From assembly GCF_026020075.1 (NCBI RefSeq), contig NZ_CP102772.1:3570501-3634500 (forward strand): a DNA stretch of 64,000 bases. The letters run 5' to 3'. Source of the stretch: Bosea sp. NBC_00550 (GTDB lineage Bacteria; Pseudomonadota; Alphaproteobacteria; Rhizobiales; Beijerinckiaceae). Positions 24,211-31,907 of the stretch are shown one piece after another. Position 1 is the stretch's first letter. Every line of letters begins with the position of its first letter. Position numbers and translations under genes: made by a program. The notes beneath the pieces were generated by a model. The model ran no database searches. It saw nothing but the letters and a program-made list of their open reading frames with translations, and was not told the origin of the DNA.

Positions 24211-26546
24211 TGATCAATCGCGAACCCTCGACCTATGGTGAGGCCGAGCCCCTTTATCGTGTCAAGAATGGCGTCGTCGTTGCCGTATTGGGCAAGAAGC
24301 CGCAAGGGAAGGGTTGGGCAAATCGGTCGCCCAGCGAGGCAGAAATCGCCGAACGCCACCGCCGACACGGAAGGTCCGCATTCGGGCTGCTGTCGGGTAC
24401 CGACGCCGGGAATAATAGCCAGCTAGGCTTCATCGATGTCGACCACAATGCGGCGGTAGCGTTTGTTCGCGCCTTTCTCGGGGGAGGCGCAGTCGAGAAG
24501 GTCGGCTCAAAAGGTGGAACGTTCTTCGTACGCTTCGATCGCACCTCCAAGAGCAGCAGAATCAAGCGCAAGGAGACGACGCAGCCGATCGTCGAGATCA
24601 TGGCCAACACTGGTATGACGGTGTTGCCGAATTCGCCCCATCCATCCGGTGGGAACTATCGGTGGGTCGGCCGCTCACTGCTCGAAGTCGATTTCGCAGA
24701 ACTTCCTTTCGTGTCACGCGAGACAATCGACACCATCAAAGCCGTCCTGGAAAACGAGCACGCTTGGGCCGTTATAGACGGTGGGGCAAATGTAGCTGGC
24801 CATAGCCCTATGTTGGCGCTGACAGCATCCGGCATCGCGAAGATGACTGATGACCTGCCACACCTCGCGGGCGCTTTGGGCGATCTCTTTCACCCCAACT
24901 ACGCAGGCAATACCAAGGGCGAAATCCTTGGCATGCTCGAAAGCGCTCGCGCGAAGAATCTCGGGAGACGCAAAGTTCGCCCTTATGATCCCGGCGAGAT
25001 TGGACCACGGCCATTGGGGTTCACCCCCGAGGGACTTTATGCCCTTCTCGATCCGGTCCGCCAGATTATCGTCCTCTATTCAGCTCAACAATTGTTGTCG
25101 ACTCAATGCCTGATGGGGCTGGCGCCGTCCGGCTTCTGGCATGAGCGCTTCCCGGCAGAGAAAAGCATATTCAACGCGACGGGTGCCGGCGAAGCACTCA
25201 TCGCCGCTGCGCGCACAAAGGGGCCGTTCCGACCCCAAAAAGTCAGAGGTCGGGGCATCTGGCGGGAGGGCGAGCGTATCGTCATCAACTTCGGCGATCA
25301 GATCGACAGCAAGCATTTCCTCTATCTTTGCTTCGAGCCGATCCCGTTGGCTCTCGGGAGCGCGTTCGACACTGCTCGCCTCATGACGCTCTTGGAAGCG
25401 TTCAGCTGGCGGGGTGCCCAGGACGCTATTTTGTTGCTGGGCTGGCTTGCCTTCGCGCCAATCTGCGGCGCATTGAACTGGCGCCCGCATGCATTCGTCT
25501 ACGGGCCGCCGCGTTCTGGCAAGACGACCTTACACTACCTTGCTGGAGCGTTGCTTGGACCGCTCGCGATCAAGGCTGATGGCCAGAGCAGCGAGGCCGG
25601 CATCAGGCAGTCGCTCGGTCCCGACAGCTTGCCGGTTATGCTGGACGAGTTCGAGAGCGACCAGCGGGGCAATCAATTAAAGGCCGTCTTGCGGCTTGCC
25701 CGTAGCGCCTCGTCGGCCGACACGCCGGTTCTGCGGGGCACTCCGGAGGGCCGTGCGATGCAGTTCAGTCTGCGGACAACGTTCTTCTTTGCCGCCATCA
25801 ACCCGCGAGGAATGTCCCCGGCCGACCAAAGCCGAATAATCATGCTTGAACTCCTGATGCATGACAACGACTCGGCAAAAGCGAAGTTTATCCTGTCTGA
25901 GGAGTTGTACTTCCGCTCGCAAGGAGAAGACTGGTGCAGCTATATGATTGGGCTCGCTGGCGATGTTGTGAAGGCGATCGACTTGCTGGAGCCGCTTATG
26001 CCCTCCGGCGATCGGCGGCATCGCCAGAATATTGCGACGCTTCTTGGGGCAGCCTTCGTCGCGTTGCACGGTCGAATACCTGAGGCGGAAGAGGCCGAAT
26101 CTTTCGCTCACGAGTATGGGCCGGCTGTTGAGCGCCACGCTCTAGAAATCGAGCGTGACGATGCCCAGGAGTGTCTCGATCATCTGTTCGCGCATGCCTT
26201 CGATCGAAATACTCTCGGGATGTGGATCCCGAGGGCGTTGGCGGACTCTCTCGTTCCGCTTGCGCGCAGCGACGCAATTCATGTCCTGGGCATGTTTGAT
26301 ATGCAGCTGCACGATAAAGACGGGCGCTCGGGTCTCTTAATCCGAAATAACTCCCCCGCGATCGAAAAAATCTTCAAAGATACGCGTTGGGCAGATGGCG
26401 CCTGGCAGCGCGCTTTACGCAAGCTTCCCGGAGCCTTTAGCCTCAAAGATCCAGTTCAGTTCCGTTCATCGGGAGTGAAATCGAGGGTGATCGGCATTCC
26501 GATGTCATATGTTGCCGATCGAGTGACGCTCCGCGAAAATCCATAA
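24207..26546 (+). CDS. Bifunctional primase-polymerase/ATPase replication protein
   Basis: 779 residues. The N-terminal ~170 residues match the archaeo-eukaryotic primase (Prim-Pol) fold used by phages and plasmids: the catalytic D-x-D is D77-V-D79 in GFIDVDHN, with GSKGGTFFVRF and LPNSPHPSGGNYRWVG after it. The C-terminal half has a helicase-like ATPase with Walker A YGPPRSGKTT near residue 435 and Walker B LPVMLDEFE near 465. This pairing replicates small plasmids, satellites and integrative elements from a local origin. It is coupled to the small gene upstream, and the integrase follows after 326 bases. Confidence 0.85.
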   Translation: MMINREPSTYGEAEPLYRVKNGVVVAVLGKKPQGKGWANRSPSEAEIAERHRRHGRSAFGLLSGTDAGNNSQLGFIDVDHNAAVAFVRAFLGGGAVEKVGSKGGTFFVRFDRTSKSSRIKRKETTQPIVEIMANTGMTVLPNSPHPSGGNYRWVGRSLLEVDFAELPFVSRETIDTIKAVLENEHAWAVIDGGANVAGHSPMLALTASGIAKMTDDLPHLAGALGDLFHPNYAGNTKGEILGMLESARAKNLGRRKVRPYDPGEIGPRPLGFTPEGLYALLDPVRQIIVLYSAQQLLSTQCLMGLAPSGFWHERFPAEKSIFNATGAGEALIAAARTKGPFRPQKVRGRGIWREGERIVINFGDQIDSKHFLYLCFEPIPLALGSAFDTARLMTLLEAFSWRGAQDAILLLGWLAFAPICGALNWRPHAFVYGPPRSGKTTLHYLAGALLGPLAIKADGQSSEAGIRQSLGPDSLPVMLDEFESDQRGNQLKAVLRLARSASSADTPVLRGTPEGRAMQFSLRTTFFFAAINPRGMSPADQSRIIMLELLMHDNDSAKAKFILSEELYFRSQGEDWCSYMIGLAGDVVKAIDLLEPLMPSGDRRHRQNIATLLGAAFVALHGRIPEAEEAESFAHEYGPAVERHALEIERDDAQECLDHLFAHAFDRNTLGMWIPRALADSLVPLARSDAIHVLGMFDMQLHDKDGRSGLLIRNNSPAIEKIFKDTRWADGAWQRALRKLPGAFSLKDPVQFRSSGVKSRVIGIPMSYVADRVTLRENP

Positions 26547-26555
26547 AACCACGCT

Positions 26556-26657
26556 CGGACGGACGGACGTAGGCCAGGGATATATGGGGGAGGGGTATGT
26601 AGCAACTCGAGGCAGCCATATCCCCCTACCTGCCCCCGCACCGCGTCCGTCCGTCCG
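26556..26657. repeat. Inverted repeat downstream of the primase gene
   Basis: A perfect 14-base inverted repeat of CGGAC units (26556-26569 with 26644-26657) encloses 74 bases. These contain TATATGGGGGAGGGG (26581) and an opposite-facing CATATCCCCCTACC. It may be an origin structure, a regulatory site or a large hairpin terminator. The internal motif recurs upstream of the operon at 22832. Confidence 0.55.
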
Positions 26658-26756
26658 GCTACACTCGCCGATCGCGATTTCAACCTCGGCGAGGCAATAA
26701 TGCGATGTATCGCAAGCTCCGCCGGGACGGCATTCGAGGTGTTCCCGAGAAGTCGT

Positions 26757-26827
26757 GGTTACACCGCTGGTTACAGCGCAATCGCTTCCAGATATTCCGC
26801 GCGCCGATGATTAATTGTGTCGGTTAC
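26757..26827 (-). repeat. Triplicate GGTTAC motifs upstream of the integrase gene
   Basis: GGTTAC-N6-GGTTAC at 26757-26774 and a third copy at 26822. On the other strand these read GTAACC-N6-GTAACC, close to the paired motifs at 2524, 2835 and 42491 beside the tRNA-Gly junctions. Integrase or excisionase binding is the simplest reading, but it is inferred. Confidence 0.45.
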
Positions 26828-26872
26828 ATCGCCGTGATTTTCTGAGCGCTTTTTTCATTCTTCGAGGGCGTC

Positions 26873-28114
26873 ATGACTTTCAAGGCCAACATCACAAAGC
26901 GGGTGCGCAAGCGCAAGCTGATCTCGGGCGAGGTCGTCAAGCAGCAGCGCTATGTGCTGAACTATGCCGAGCCACATTCCGGCCAGCGCCGGCAGGAGTT
27001 CTTCGAGACGCTGCGCGCCGCCGAGGCCCGCCGCGCCGATCTCACCGCCAAGGTGGCGGCGGACGCCTATGTCGACGAGCGCGCTGTCCCGACTGTCGGC
27101 GGCGCCATCGATCATTGGATCGCCGACCGCACTGGCAAGGTGAAGGCGAACACGCTGGTCGGCTACAAGGTGGTGGTCGAGCACATCCGCGGGCCCTATT
27201 TCGATGGGCCGGCAAAGGCGAAGCTCAGCTGGAAGGTTTCGGGCAAGCTGCCCAAGGGCTGCCGGCTCGTGCCGATGCTGGGTGATATCAAGACCAGCGA
27301 GCTAACGACGGCGCGGATCCGCATCTGGCACCGCGAGCTGACCGCCCTGTCGGGCCAGTACACCGCCAATCGCGCCAAGTCGCATCTGATCTCGATCCTC
27401 GCGCTCAACGAGGAGGATTTCCGGGTGCGGGCGCCGTCAATGCCCCGTGGTCTTGGGCGCAATCGCGTCAAGGTCAAGAAGGCCATCCTGGAATCGTCGG
27501 AGATCGCCACGCTCGTCGCGGCGGCGCGCAACGATCTCGAGCATGGCATCTACTACGCCTTCCCGTTCCTGGCTGGGACGCGCCCGTCGGAGCAGCTCGG
27601 GCTGCTCTGGGAGGACGTCGATTTCGAGGCTGGCGTCATCCGCATCCGTCGTATCCAGGAGCGGACGGGCGAGTTGACGGGCATGACCAAGACCGAAGCC
27701 GGCATGCGCGACATCCCAATGGGCGCGATGCTGCGAGCCATGCTGCTGGAGTGGCGGGTTCGCTGCCCGCGCCTCGGTAAGGAGCTGCACCGCGTCTTCC
27801 CTGGTCCCGGCCGGCTCCAGCCCTGGCCCAAGCAGGGGCGCACCGGTGGCGGCGGCCCGCTCCTCTATCAGAACTTTCGGCGTCGCTACTGGGAGCCCCC
27901 GTTCAAGGCGCTCGGGTTGCCCTATGTGACGCCGCACTCGGCGCGGCACTCATACATCTCGACGCTGCAGGCTGAGGGCATCGAGGTCGGGCTGGTCGCC
28001 AAGCTCGCCGGCCATGCCAACGCCACGGTCACGCTCGGCCATTACACCCAGGCGGTTCGCGGTGGCGCTGCCGCCGCTGAGGCGCTGGACCGGGCCTACG
28101 CCACGGCCAGGTAG
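26873..28114 (+). CDS. Tyrosine recombinase/phage-type integrase
   Basis: 413 residues with an N-terminal arm/core-binding region (1-200) and a C-terminal catalytic domain. All active-site residues are visible: R237 (AGTRPSEQLGL), K273 region, H355-x-x-R358 (TPHSARHS), H381 (AGHANATV) and the nucleophile Y391 (LGHYTQ). It should integrate and excise the island or the internal module by site-specific recombination. The gene is far from both tRNA-Gly junctions (24 kb and 14 kb), which is unusual for an active island. GC content is high, unlike the primase gene before it. Confidence 0.93.
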   Translation: MTFKANITKRVRKRKLISGEVVKQQRYVLNYAEPHSGQRRQEFFETLRAAEARRADLTAKVAADAYVDERAVPTVGGAIDHWIADRTGKVKANTLVGYKVVVEHIRGPYFDGPAKAKLSWKVSGKLPKGCRLVPMLGDIKTSELTTARIRIWHRELTALSGQYTANRAKSHLISILALNEEDFRVRAPSMPRGLGRNRVKVKKAILESSEIATLVAAARNDLEHGIYYAFPFLAGTRPSEQLGLLWEDVDFEAGVIRIRRIQERTGELTGMTKTEAGMRDIPMGAMLRAMLLEWRVRCPRLGKELHRVFPGPGRLQPWPKQGRTGGGGPLLYQNFRRRYWEPPFKALGLPYVTPHSARHSYISTLQAEGIEVGLVAKLAGHANATVTLGHYTQAVRGGAAAAEALDRAYATAR

Positions 28115-28300
28115 AACGCGCCTGCATGTGCGGGCGTGGACAGCCGGAGACGGCGGTTCGGATAGCCCTCGCTAGTCGTCATCCGGGGTCCGCGTCGCCC
28201 GCTGTCAGTCTGCGTCCGGCGCAGCATCACCCTGTCTCGCGCAAAATTATGCGCCGCTTCTCCGCGTGGTCCAATCGGTCGAGACGCGGGGAGAGCCCTT

Positions 28301-28519
28301 ATGGCGTACGACATCTGGCAGGACGGCCGCAGGCTCGAATGCGGCATCACGATCGGCGAGGCGGCGCGCATCTGCGAGCTCAACCATGCCGACATCGAGT
28401 GGGCCATCGAGGACCACGGCCGGTGCGATGATGACCAGGGCCGCACGGTCGTCGAGGCCGCCAGCCCCGACCCCGGCCCGATCACGGACGACATGCTGGA
28501 GTGCTGGTCGGCCGGATGA
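28301..28519 (+). CDS. Hypothetical small protein
   Basis: 72 residues, unrecognised. The sequence is acidic (WQDGRRLECGITIGEAARICELNH in two parts, then EWAIEDHGRCDDDQ), suggesting a small globular domain; the central TIGEAARICELNHADIEWAI could be a short helix-turn-helix. Its stop overlaps the start of the XRE regulator gene (ATGA), so the two are coupled and may act together, for example as element regulators. No signal peptide. Confidence 0.55.
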   Translation: MAYDIWQDGRRLECGITIGEAARICELNHADIEWAIEDHGRCDDDQGRTVVEAASPDPGPITDDMLECWSAG

Positions 28520-28746
28520 GCCCTCTTCCCCTCCACCATCGCATCGTCGCCCGCCTGATCGCGGCGCGGCGATCGCAGCGTATCACCCAGGCCGAGCTTG
28601 GTCGCCGGCTGGGCCGCTCGACGAACTTCGTCTTCCGCTACGAAGTCGGCGCCCGCCATCTCGACGTTGCCGAGTTTATCCTGATCGCCCGCGCGCTCGA
28701 GATCGATCCCTACGAGCTTCTCCGGCTGGCCGAAGCGGAGGGCTGA
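28516..28746 (+). CDS. XRE family helix-turn-helix regulator (first)
   Basis: 76 residues. The five-helix XRE/Cro fold fills the protein, with the HTH at ITQAELGRRLGRSTNFVFRYE. The C-terminal half, RHLDVAEFILIARALEIDPYEL, is closely similar to the second XRE protein at 31253-31495. The start ATG overlaps the stop of the preceding small gene. It is a likely repressor of the integrative module. The paralogue 2.5 kb away suggests duplicated or related element ends. Confidence 0.82.
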   Translation: MSPLPLHHRIVARLIAARRSQRITQAELGRRLGRSTNFVFRYEVGARHLDVAEFILIARALEIDPYELLRLAEAEG

Positions 28747-29107
28747 CCGGCGCCCGCAGGCACGCGCGCCGCGCGGACATGCCCGCCCAGGTGCCCGCTG
28801 CCGCCGGGTATGTACCCGGAGCCCGCCGCGGGGCCATGCCGGCACACGTTGAGCCACGACCCGCCGCCTCAGGGCGCGTTGCTTCGCACCCCCCATCCCC
28901 GTGGGGTTGGCGTTCCTGCGGGAGGACCCGGGAGACAACCGCAAAGCACTCCCGGGCCGTACCATGGCACCGCCGCCGATGGCCGGCCGTGGCTCGGGTG
29001 AGGTCCGCTGTCCGGCCCATCTCAAACATTAGCGGCCGTCCAGCCCAATTGCCGGAAACGACCCGTTGCGGCCTCGCCTCGATTGTCGCTGGGATTTGCT
29101 TCCGTAG
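28747..29107. other. GC-rich region without a recognised gene
   Basis: About 360 bases after the XRE gene. Frames are open on several strands because of extreme GC content, but no product has family features or a ribosome-binding site. Nothing else was recognised. Confidence 0.45.
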
Positions 29108-29284
29108 CTATTTCCGTCGCTGAGACGGATCGATCCGCAAATTGCCAACCAGGGTGGCAACCTGATCCAGAGCTTCGAAGGCACATCGCTTCCAAAGCCG
29201 TTCGCCCGCCGAAAAGCCAGTCAGGTAACCGGCTGTAAATGCAATAACGAGCAGGGCAGCCACCATGACGCGAGCCCTCACCAT
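29108..29284 (-). CDS. Possible small single-pass membrane protein
   Basis: 58 residues from the ATG at 29284. One hydrophobic helix follows a basic start (MVRARVMVAALLVIAFTAGYL), then a short soluble tail rich in charged residues. No family recognised and no strong Shine-Dalgarno sequence, so this is a tentative call. Alone on its strand, between the XRE gene and the Tat-secreted peptide gene. Confidence 0.35.
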   Translation of the reverse strand: MVRARVMVAALLVIAFTAGYLTGFSAGERLWKRCAFEALDQVATLVGNLRIDPSQRRK

Positions 29285-29709
29285 ATTGCCACGACACAGA
29301 TGCCGGCCCAGGTTGTGGGCAAGGATTCGCTTCGTCGGGCGCAGCATCATGAAGCCCGAACGCGTAAAGCCAGCCTTTCGCACATCTCAGAAAGTCCGGC
29401 CTATCGGTACAAATTCCGACATCGAATCCGCAAGCACGCAACGTCAGACGCGATGGGTTGTCTGTCGGGTCTGGCCTGCCAAAGGGCCTAGCTGGCCCTG
29501 GGCCGGAGAATGGGCATCCTTGGTCGGACTTTAGCTTCCGACCCAATCTGCTTGTGTGACACAACTTCGAGGCCCATAAACTACGCTCCATGAGTGACGC
29601 GGATGGGTTCTCACCGTGGTTTGCGAACGCAGGTGAGGCTTCAAATACGTCGGTCTGGATGGGCGGCGGGGGCAGGAAAAGCGGTTCATTGAACGCGAGG
29701 AGCCTGTAC
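29285..29709. other. Intergenic region without a recognised gene
   Basis: About 425 bases between a tentative membrane-protein gene and the Tat-peptide gene. The composition is less GC-rich than the flanks. The promoter of the Tat-peptide gene is expected near 29600-29690, but no consensus pair is clear. Confidence 0.4.
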
Positions 29710-29940
29710 ATGAGCGAATTCGCCATTTCGGACGGGATCACACGTCGACGCAGCCTGTCATTCTTGTGGTCGGCGGCCACACTGGCCCTTGCAGGGACTG
29801 CAGCGGTACTGAAGTCATCACCGTCTCAGGCCGAAACCACGGGCATGGACCGACGTCAGGATCGGCGCGGCGGACGTGACGATCGACGCACTGATCGCCG
29901 TACCGGCCGCACCACAAGACGTGAAGACCGTCGAAACTGA
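29710..29940 (+). CDS. Small Tat-exported protein with DRR repeats
   Basis: 76 residues. A good Shine-Dalgarno sequence (GAGGAG, 7 bases) precedes the ATG. The N terminus carries a twin-arginine signal (ITRRRSLSFLW, then a hydrophobic stretch and a cleavage region SQAE). The mature part, only about 34 residues, is built of Asp-Arg-Arg and Thr-Arg-Arg repeats. Such short DRR-rich secreted peptides recur in Hyphomicrobiales, but no function is known to me. It could bind nucleic acid, polyanions or the cell surface. Upstream in-frame ATG codons have no support. Confidence 0.68.
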   Translation: MSEFAISDGITRRRSLSFLWSAATLALAGTAAVLKSSPSQAETTGMDRRQDRRGGRDDRRTDRRTGRTTRREDRRN

Positions 29941-30109
29941 CCGGCGAAGCTGCCGAATTTCGGGGCTCGACCCAGTTCCCGCTCAAGGCCGCGCCCCGGT
30001 CTCTCAGGCCGTTGGACGACAAACTTCGGCTTCCCACATTAGCCGACGTATTCCAGTTCGCCGGCGTGCTGCGAGAGTACGCGCTCGTGTTGAGTCATTT
30101 GAGCGCTTG

Positions 30110-30361
30110 TCAGCGGCGCTGCGTTCCCGCGGCGATCAGGGCAAGACCGTCGCCAATTTCGTTCAGGCGCCGCTGCGTATCGATCTGTTGGGCGACAGGC
30201 AGCAGGGTGCGCATGCACTCGGCGTGACGCGGCGAGGTTTCGCCATAGCCGGCCTGGAAGCAGGCCAGTTTGGTGCGAGCCTCAGTCGCCTGCTGCGCCG
30301 TCTGGCAGCCGCCAAGCATGAGCCCAGCCACCGTCATCATTCCCAACATCCTGATCGCCAT
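30110..30361 (-). CDS. Small lipoprotein
   Basis: 83 residues. The start at 30361 gives an N terminus MAIRMLGMMTVAGLMLGGCQ with a clear lipobox (LGGC), so it should be a lipid-anchored envelope protein after signal peptidase II processing. The mature part (TEARTKLACFQAGYGETS, then RTLLPVAQQIDTQRR) has two further cysteines and is predicted helical. Family not recognised. It lies 57 bases downstream of the gene at 30419-31138 on the same strand, so it may share its transcript. Confidence 0.65.
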   Translation of the reverse strand: MAIRMLGMMTVAGLMLGGCQTAQQATEARTKLACFQAGYGETSPRHAECMRTLLPVAQQIDTQRRLNEIGDGLALIAAGTQRR

Positions 30362-30418
30362 AATCCGTTGCTCCAGCAAAAAAGCCGGAACGGAAACACG
30401 ACGAAAATCAGTGCACAA

Positions 30419-31138
30419 TCATGGGCTCGCAGCGTGCTCGATCAGCCGCGCATGCAGGAAGTCTGGATCGGCGGTTTCGCGGGCGTGATGAGCGGCAGCG
30501 GACAGTGCCGCGCGGTGTCGTGGCTGAATCACCAGCATAAACACAACGTGTGCGGTCCGGATCGCCCAAATCTCTGCATCGGCAGCGATGCGCCGGAGAT
30601 CGCCCGCGACATCGCGCATGAAGCTCTCGCGCTCCTTTCGCTGGAAGTGCTGATAGATCAACAACGAGTGACCATCGCGATAGGTCGCGGCCAGCTCATC
30701 GCGATAGACGTATTTCGAGGAATTGCGCCGTCCCTTCGCGACTGAGCCGACCTCGACGCCGTTGTCGGGATCGAAGAAGATCAGATCGGTATCGGCCAGC
30801 ACCGCGCTCGCCTGCTTGAACCAAAGCTGCCGCTCGAACAGTGTCTCGGGAACGATGGCGTTGACGAAAACCGCGCCCGGCAGGGTCTCGCTGGCTTCGA
30901 TCAGGATCAGCCGGCGGGCGTCAGGCTCGTTTCTCACCCGCCGCAGCAGCGTGAACAGTTCGGGATCATGACGCTCCTGCTTCGCCTGATCGAGATAGCC
31001 GAGCTTGTTGCCGTCGCTGCGCCCGTCGTTCGGCGTCAGCATCCAGCACACGCCAAGCTTCAAGCCTGACCGGCTCAGCAGCCGCAGGAGCGCATATTTC
31101 CGATAGTCGTTGACGTCCCCGACATACTGCTCCTTCAC
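30419..31138 (-). CDS. Conserved hypothetical protein (MKEQYVGDVNDYRKY family)
   Basis: 239 residues, intact from MKEQYVGDVNDYRKYALLRLL to the end. I recall related proteins from genomic islands with a similar KYALLR start and a central FFDPDNG segment, but no function that I can name. The DPDNG motif, followed by a lysine/arginine-rich stretch and IYQHFQRKERESF, hints at an enzyme or nuclease-like role; this is a guess. It is transcribed divergently from the XRE regulator at 31253, a pairing typical of accessory or defence-type loci. Confidence 0.75.
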   Translation of the reverse strand: MKEQYVGDVNDYRKYALLRLLSRSGLKLGVCWMLTPNDGRSDGNKLGYLDQAKQERHDPELFTLLRRVRNEPDARRLILIEASETLPGAVFVNAIVPETLFERQLWFKQASAVLADTDLIFFDPDNGVEVGSVAKGRRNSSKYVYRDELAATYRDGHSLLIYQHFQRKERESFMRDVAGDLRRIAADAEIWAIRTAHVVFMLVIQPRHRAALSAAAHHARETADPDFLHARLIEHAASP

Positions 31139-31252
31139 GCCGCGCCTCCCCGATCGTCGATCCCGGAGGCAGCATGACCGAATACCCTATTTTGGGGTAT
31201 CCGAATTTCGGGTCTCTTTGGAGCGCCGGTCCATCCGCATTGGGCGCCGGCT

Positions 31253-31495
31253 TTGGCTTCAACCCGCTCCGAACTCTACAAGGTCTTGCTCGCGGCGCTG
31301 ATCCAGGCGCGCAAGGATGCCGGCATCACACAAGTGAAATTGGCCGCCCGCATCGGCCAGCGACAGACCTTCGTGTCGAAGTATGAACTGGGAGAGCGGC
31401 GCCTCGATGTGGCGGAATATATCGCCATTGCGCGGGCGATCGGCGCCGAGCCGTTCGAGCTGATGCAGAAGGCCGAAGAGCGGGGGCTGCGTTAA
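31253..31495 (+). CDS. XRE family helix-turn-helix regulator (second)
   Basis: 80 residues with a TTG start. The HTH is GITQVKLAARIGQRQTFVSKYE; the C-terminal half (RRLDVAEYIAIARAIGAEPFEL) closely matches the XRE protein at 28516-28746. One base separates its stop from the start of the downstream gene at 31497, so the pair is coupled. It is divergent from the hypothetical gene at 30419-31138 and probably regulates both directions. Confidence 0.82.
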   Translation: MASTRSELYKVLLAALIQARKDAGITQVKLAARIGQRQTFVSKYELGERRLDVAEYIAIARAIGAEPFELMQKAEERGLR

Positions 31496-31496
31496 C

Positions 31497-31907
31497 ATGG
31501 AGCAGAACCGCGAAACCGGGGCGGCGGGAGACGCCTATGGCCGCCGCATGGGCACGGCAATCGCGCGGGCCATGCATCTCGAAAGACTTTCCGACAGCTC
31601 TAATGAGGTGAAGTGGCGGGATGGCTTCGCGGTCATCAAATGTTGCGGGCCGCGAACGAACTCGTTCGGCATCACGGCCCAGATGCTAGAACGGATCGAC
31701 GCAGTTATCGTCGGTTGCGAGGATGAGAGCGGCAACGTCGAGATCTTCGAGCTGACCACCGATCGATTTCGTCAGAGTATGGTCGATAGTCGTAGTTCGA
31801 GCGCCGCTGGTGGACGAGTCAAACAGGTTCGCCGTTCTGTGGCCCGTCGAGACGGCGTGCGATTGTGCGTGCTTAGAGCAGCTGAACTGCTCGTTTTCGG
31901 CCGCTAA
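31497..31907 (+). CDS. Hypothetical protein, 3' end disrupted by the IS30 insertion
   Basis: 136 residues. The conserved-looking part is residues 1-95 (GRRMGTAIARAMHLERLS, VKWRDGFAVIKCCGPRTNSFGI, AQMLERIDAVIVGC). Its alternation of charged and hydrophobic residues suggests a nuclease-like alpha/beta fold, but I cannot name the family. The stop TAA lies within the left terminal repeat of the IS30-family element, so the natural C terminus has probably been lost or replaced. It is coupled to the XRE gene with a 1-base gap. Confidence 0.55.
   Translation: MEQNRETGAAGDAYGRRMGTAIARAMHLERLSDSSNEVKWRDGFAVIKCCGPRTNSFGITAQMLERIDAVIVGCEDESGNVEIFELTTDRFRQSMVDSRSSSAAGGRVKQVRRSVARRDGVRLCVLRAAELLVFGR

Noticed and set aside
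28255..28300. GTGGTCCAATCGGTCGAGACGC looks a little like a tRNA D arm
   Set aside because: No acceptor, anticodon or T arm can be formed around it, so it is not an att tRNA for the inner module.
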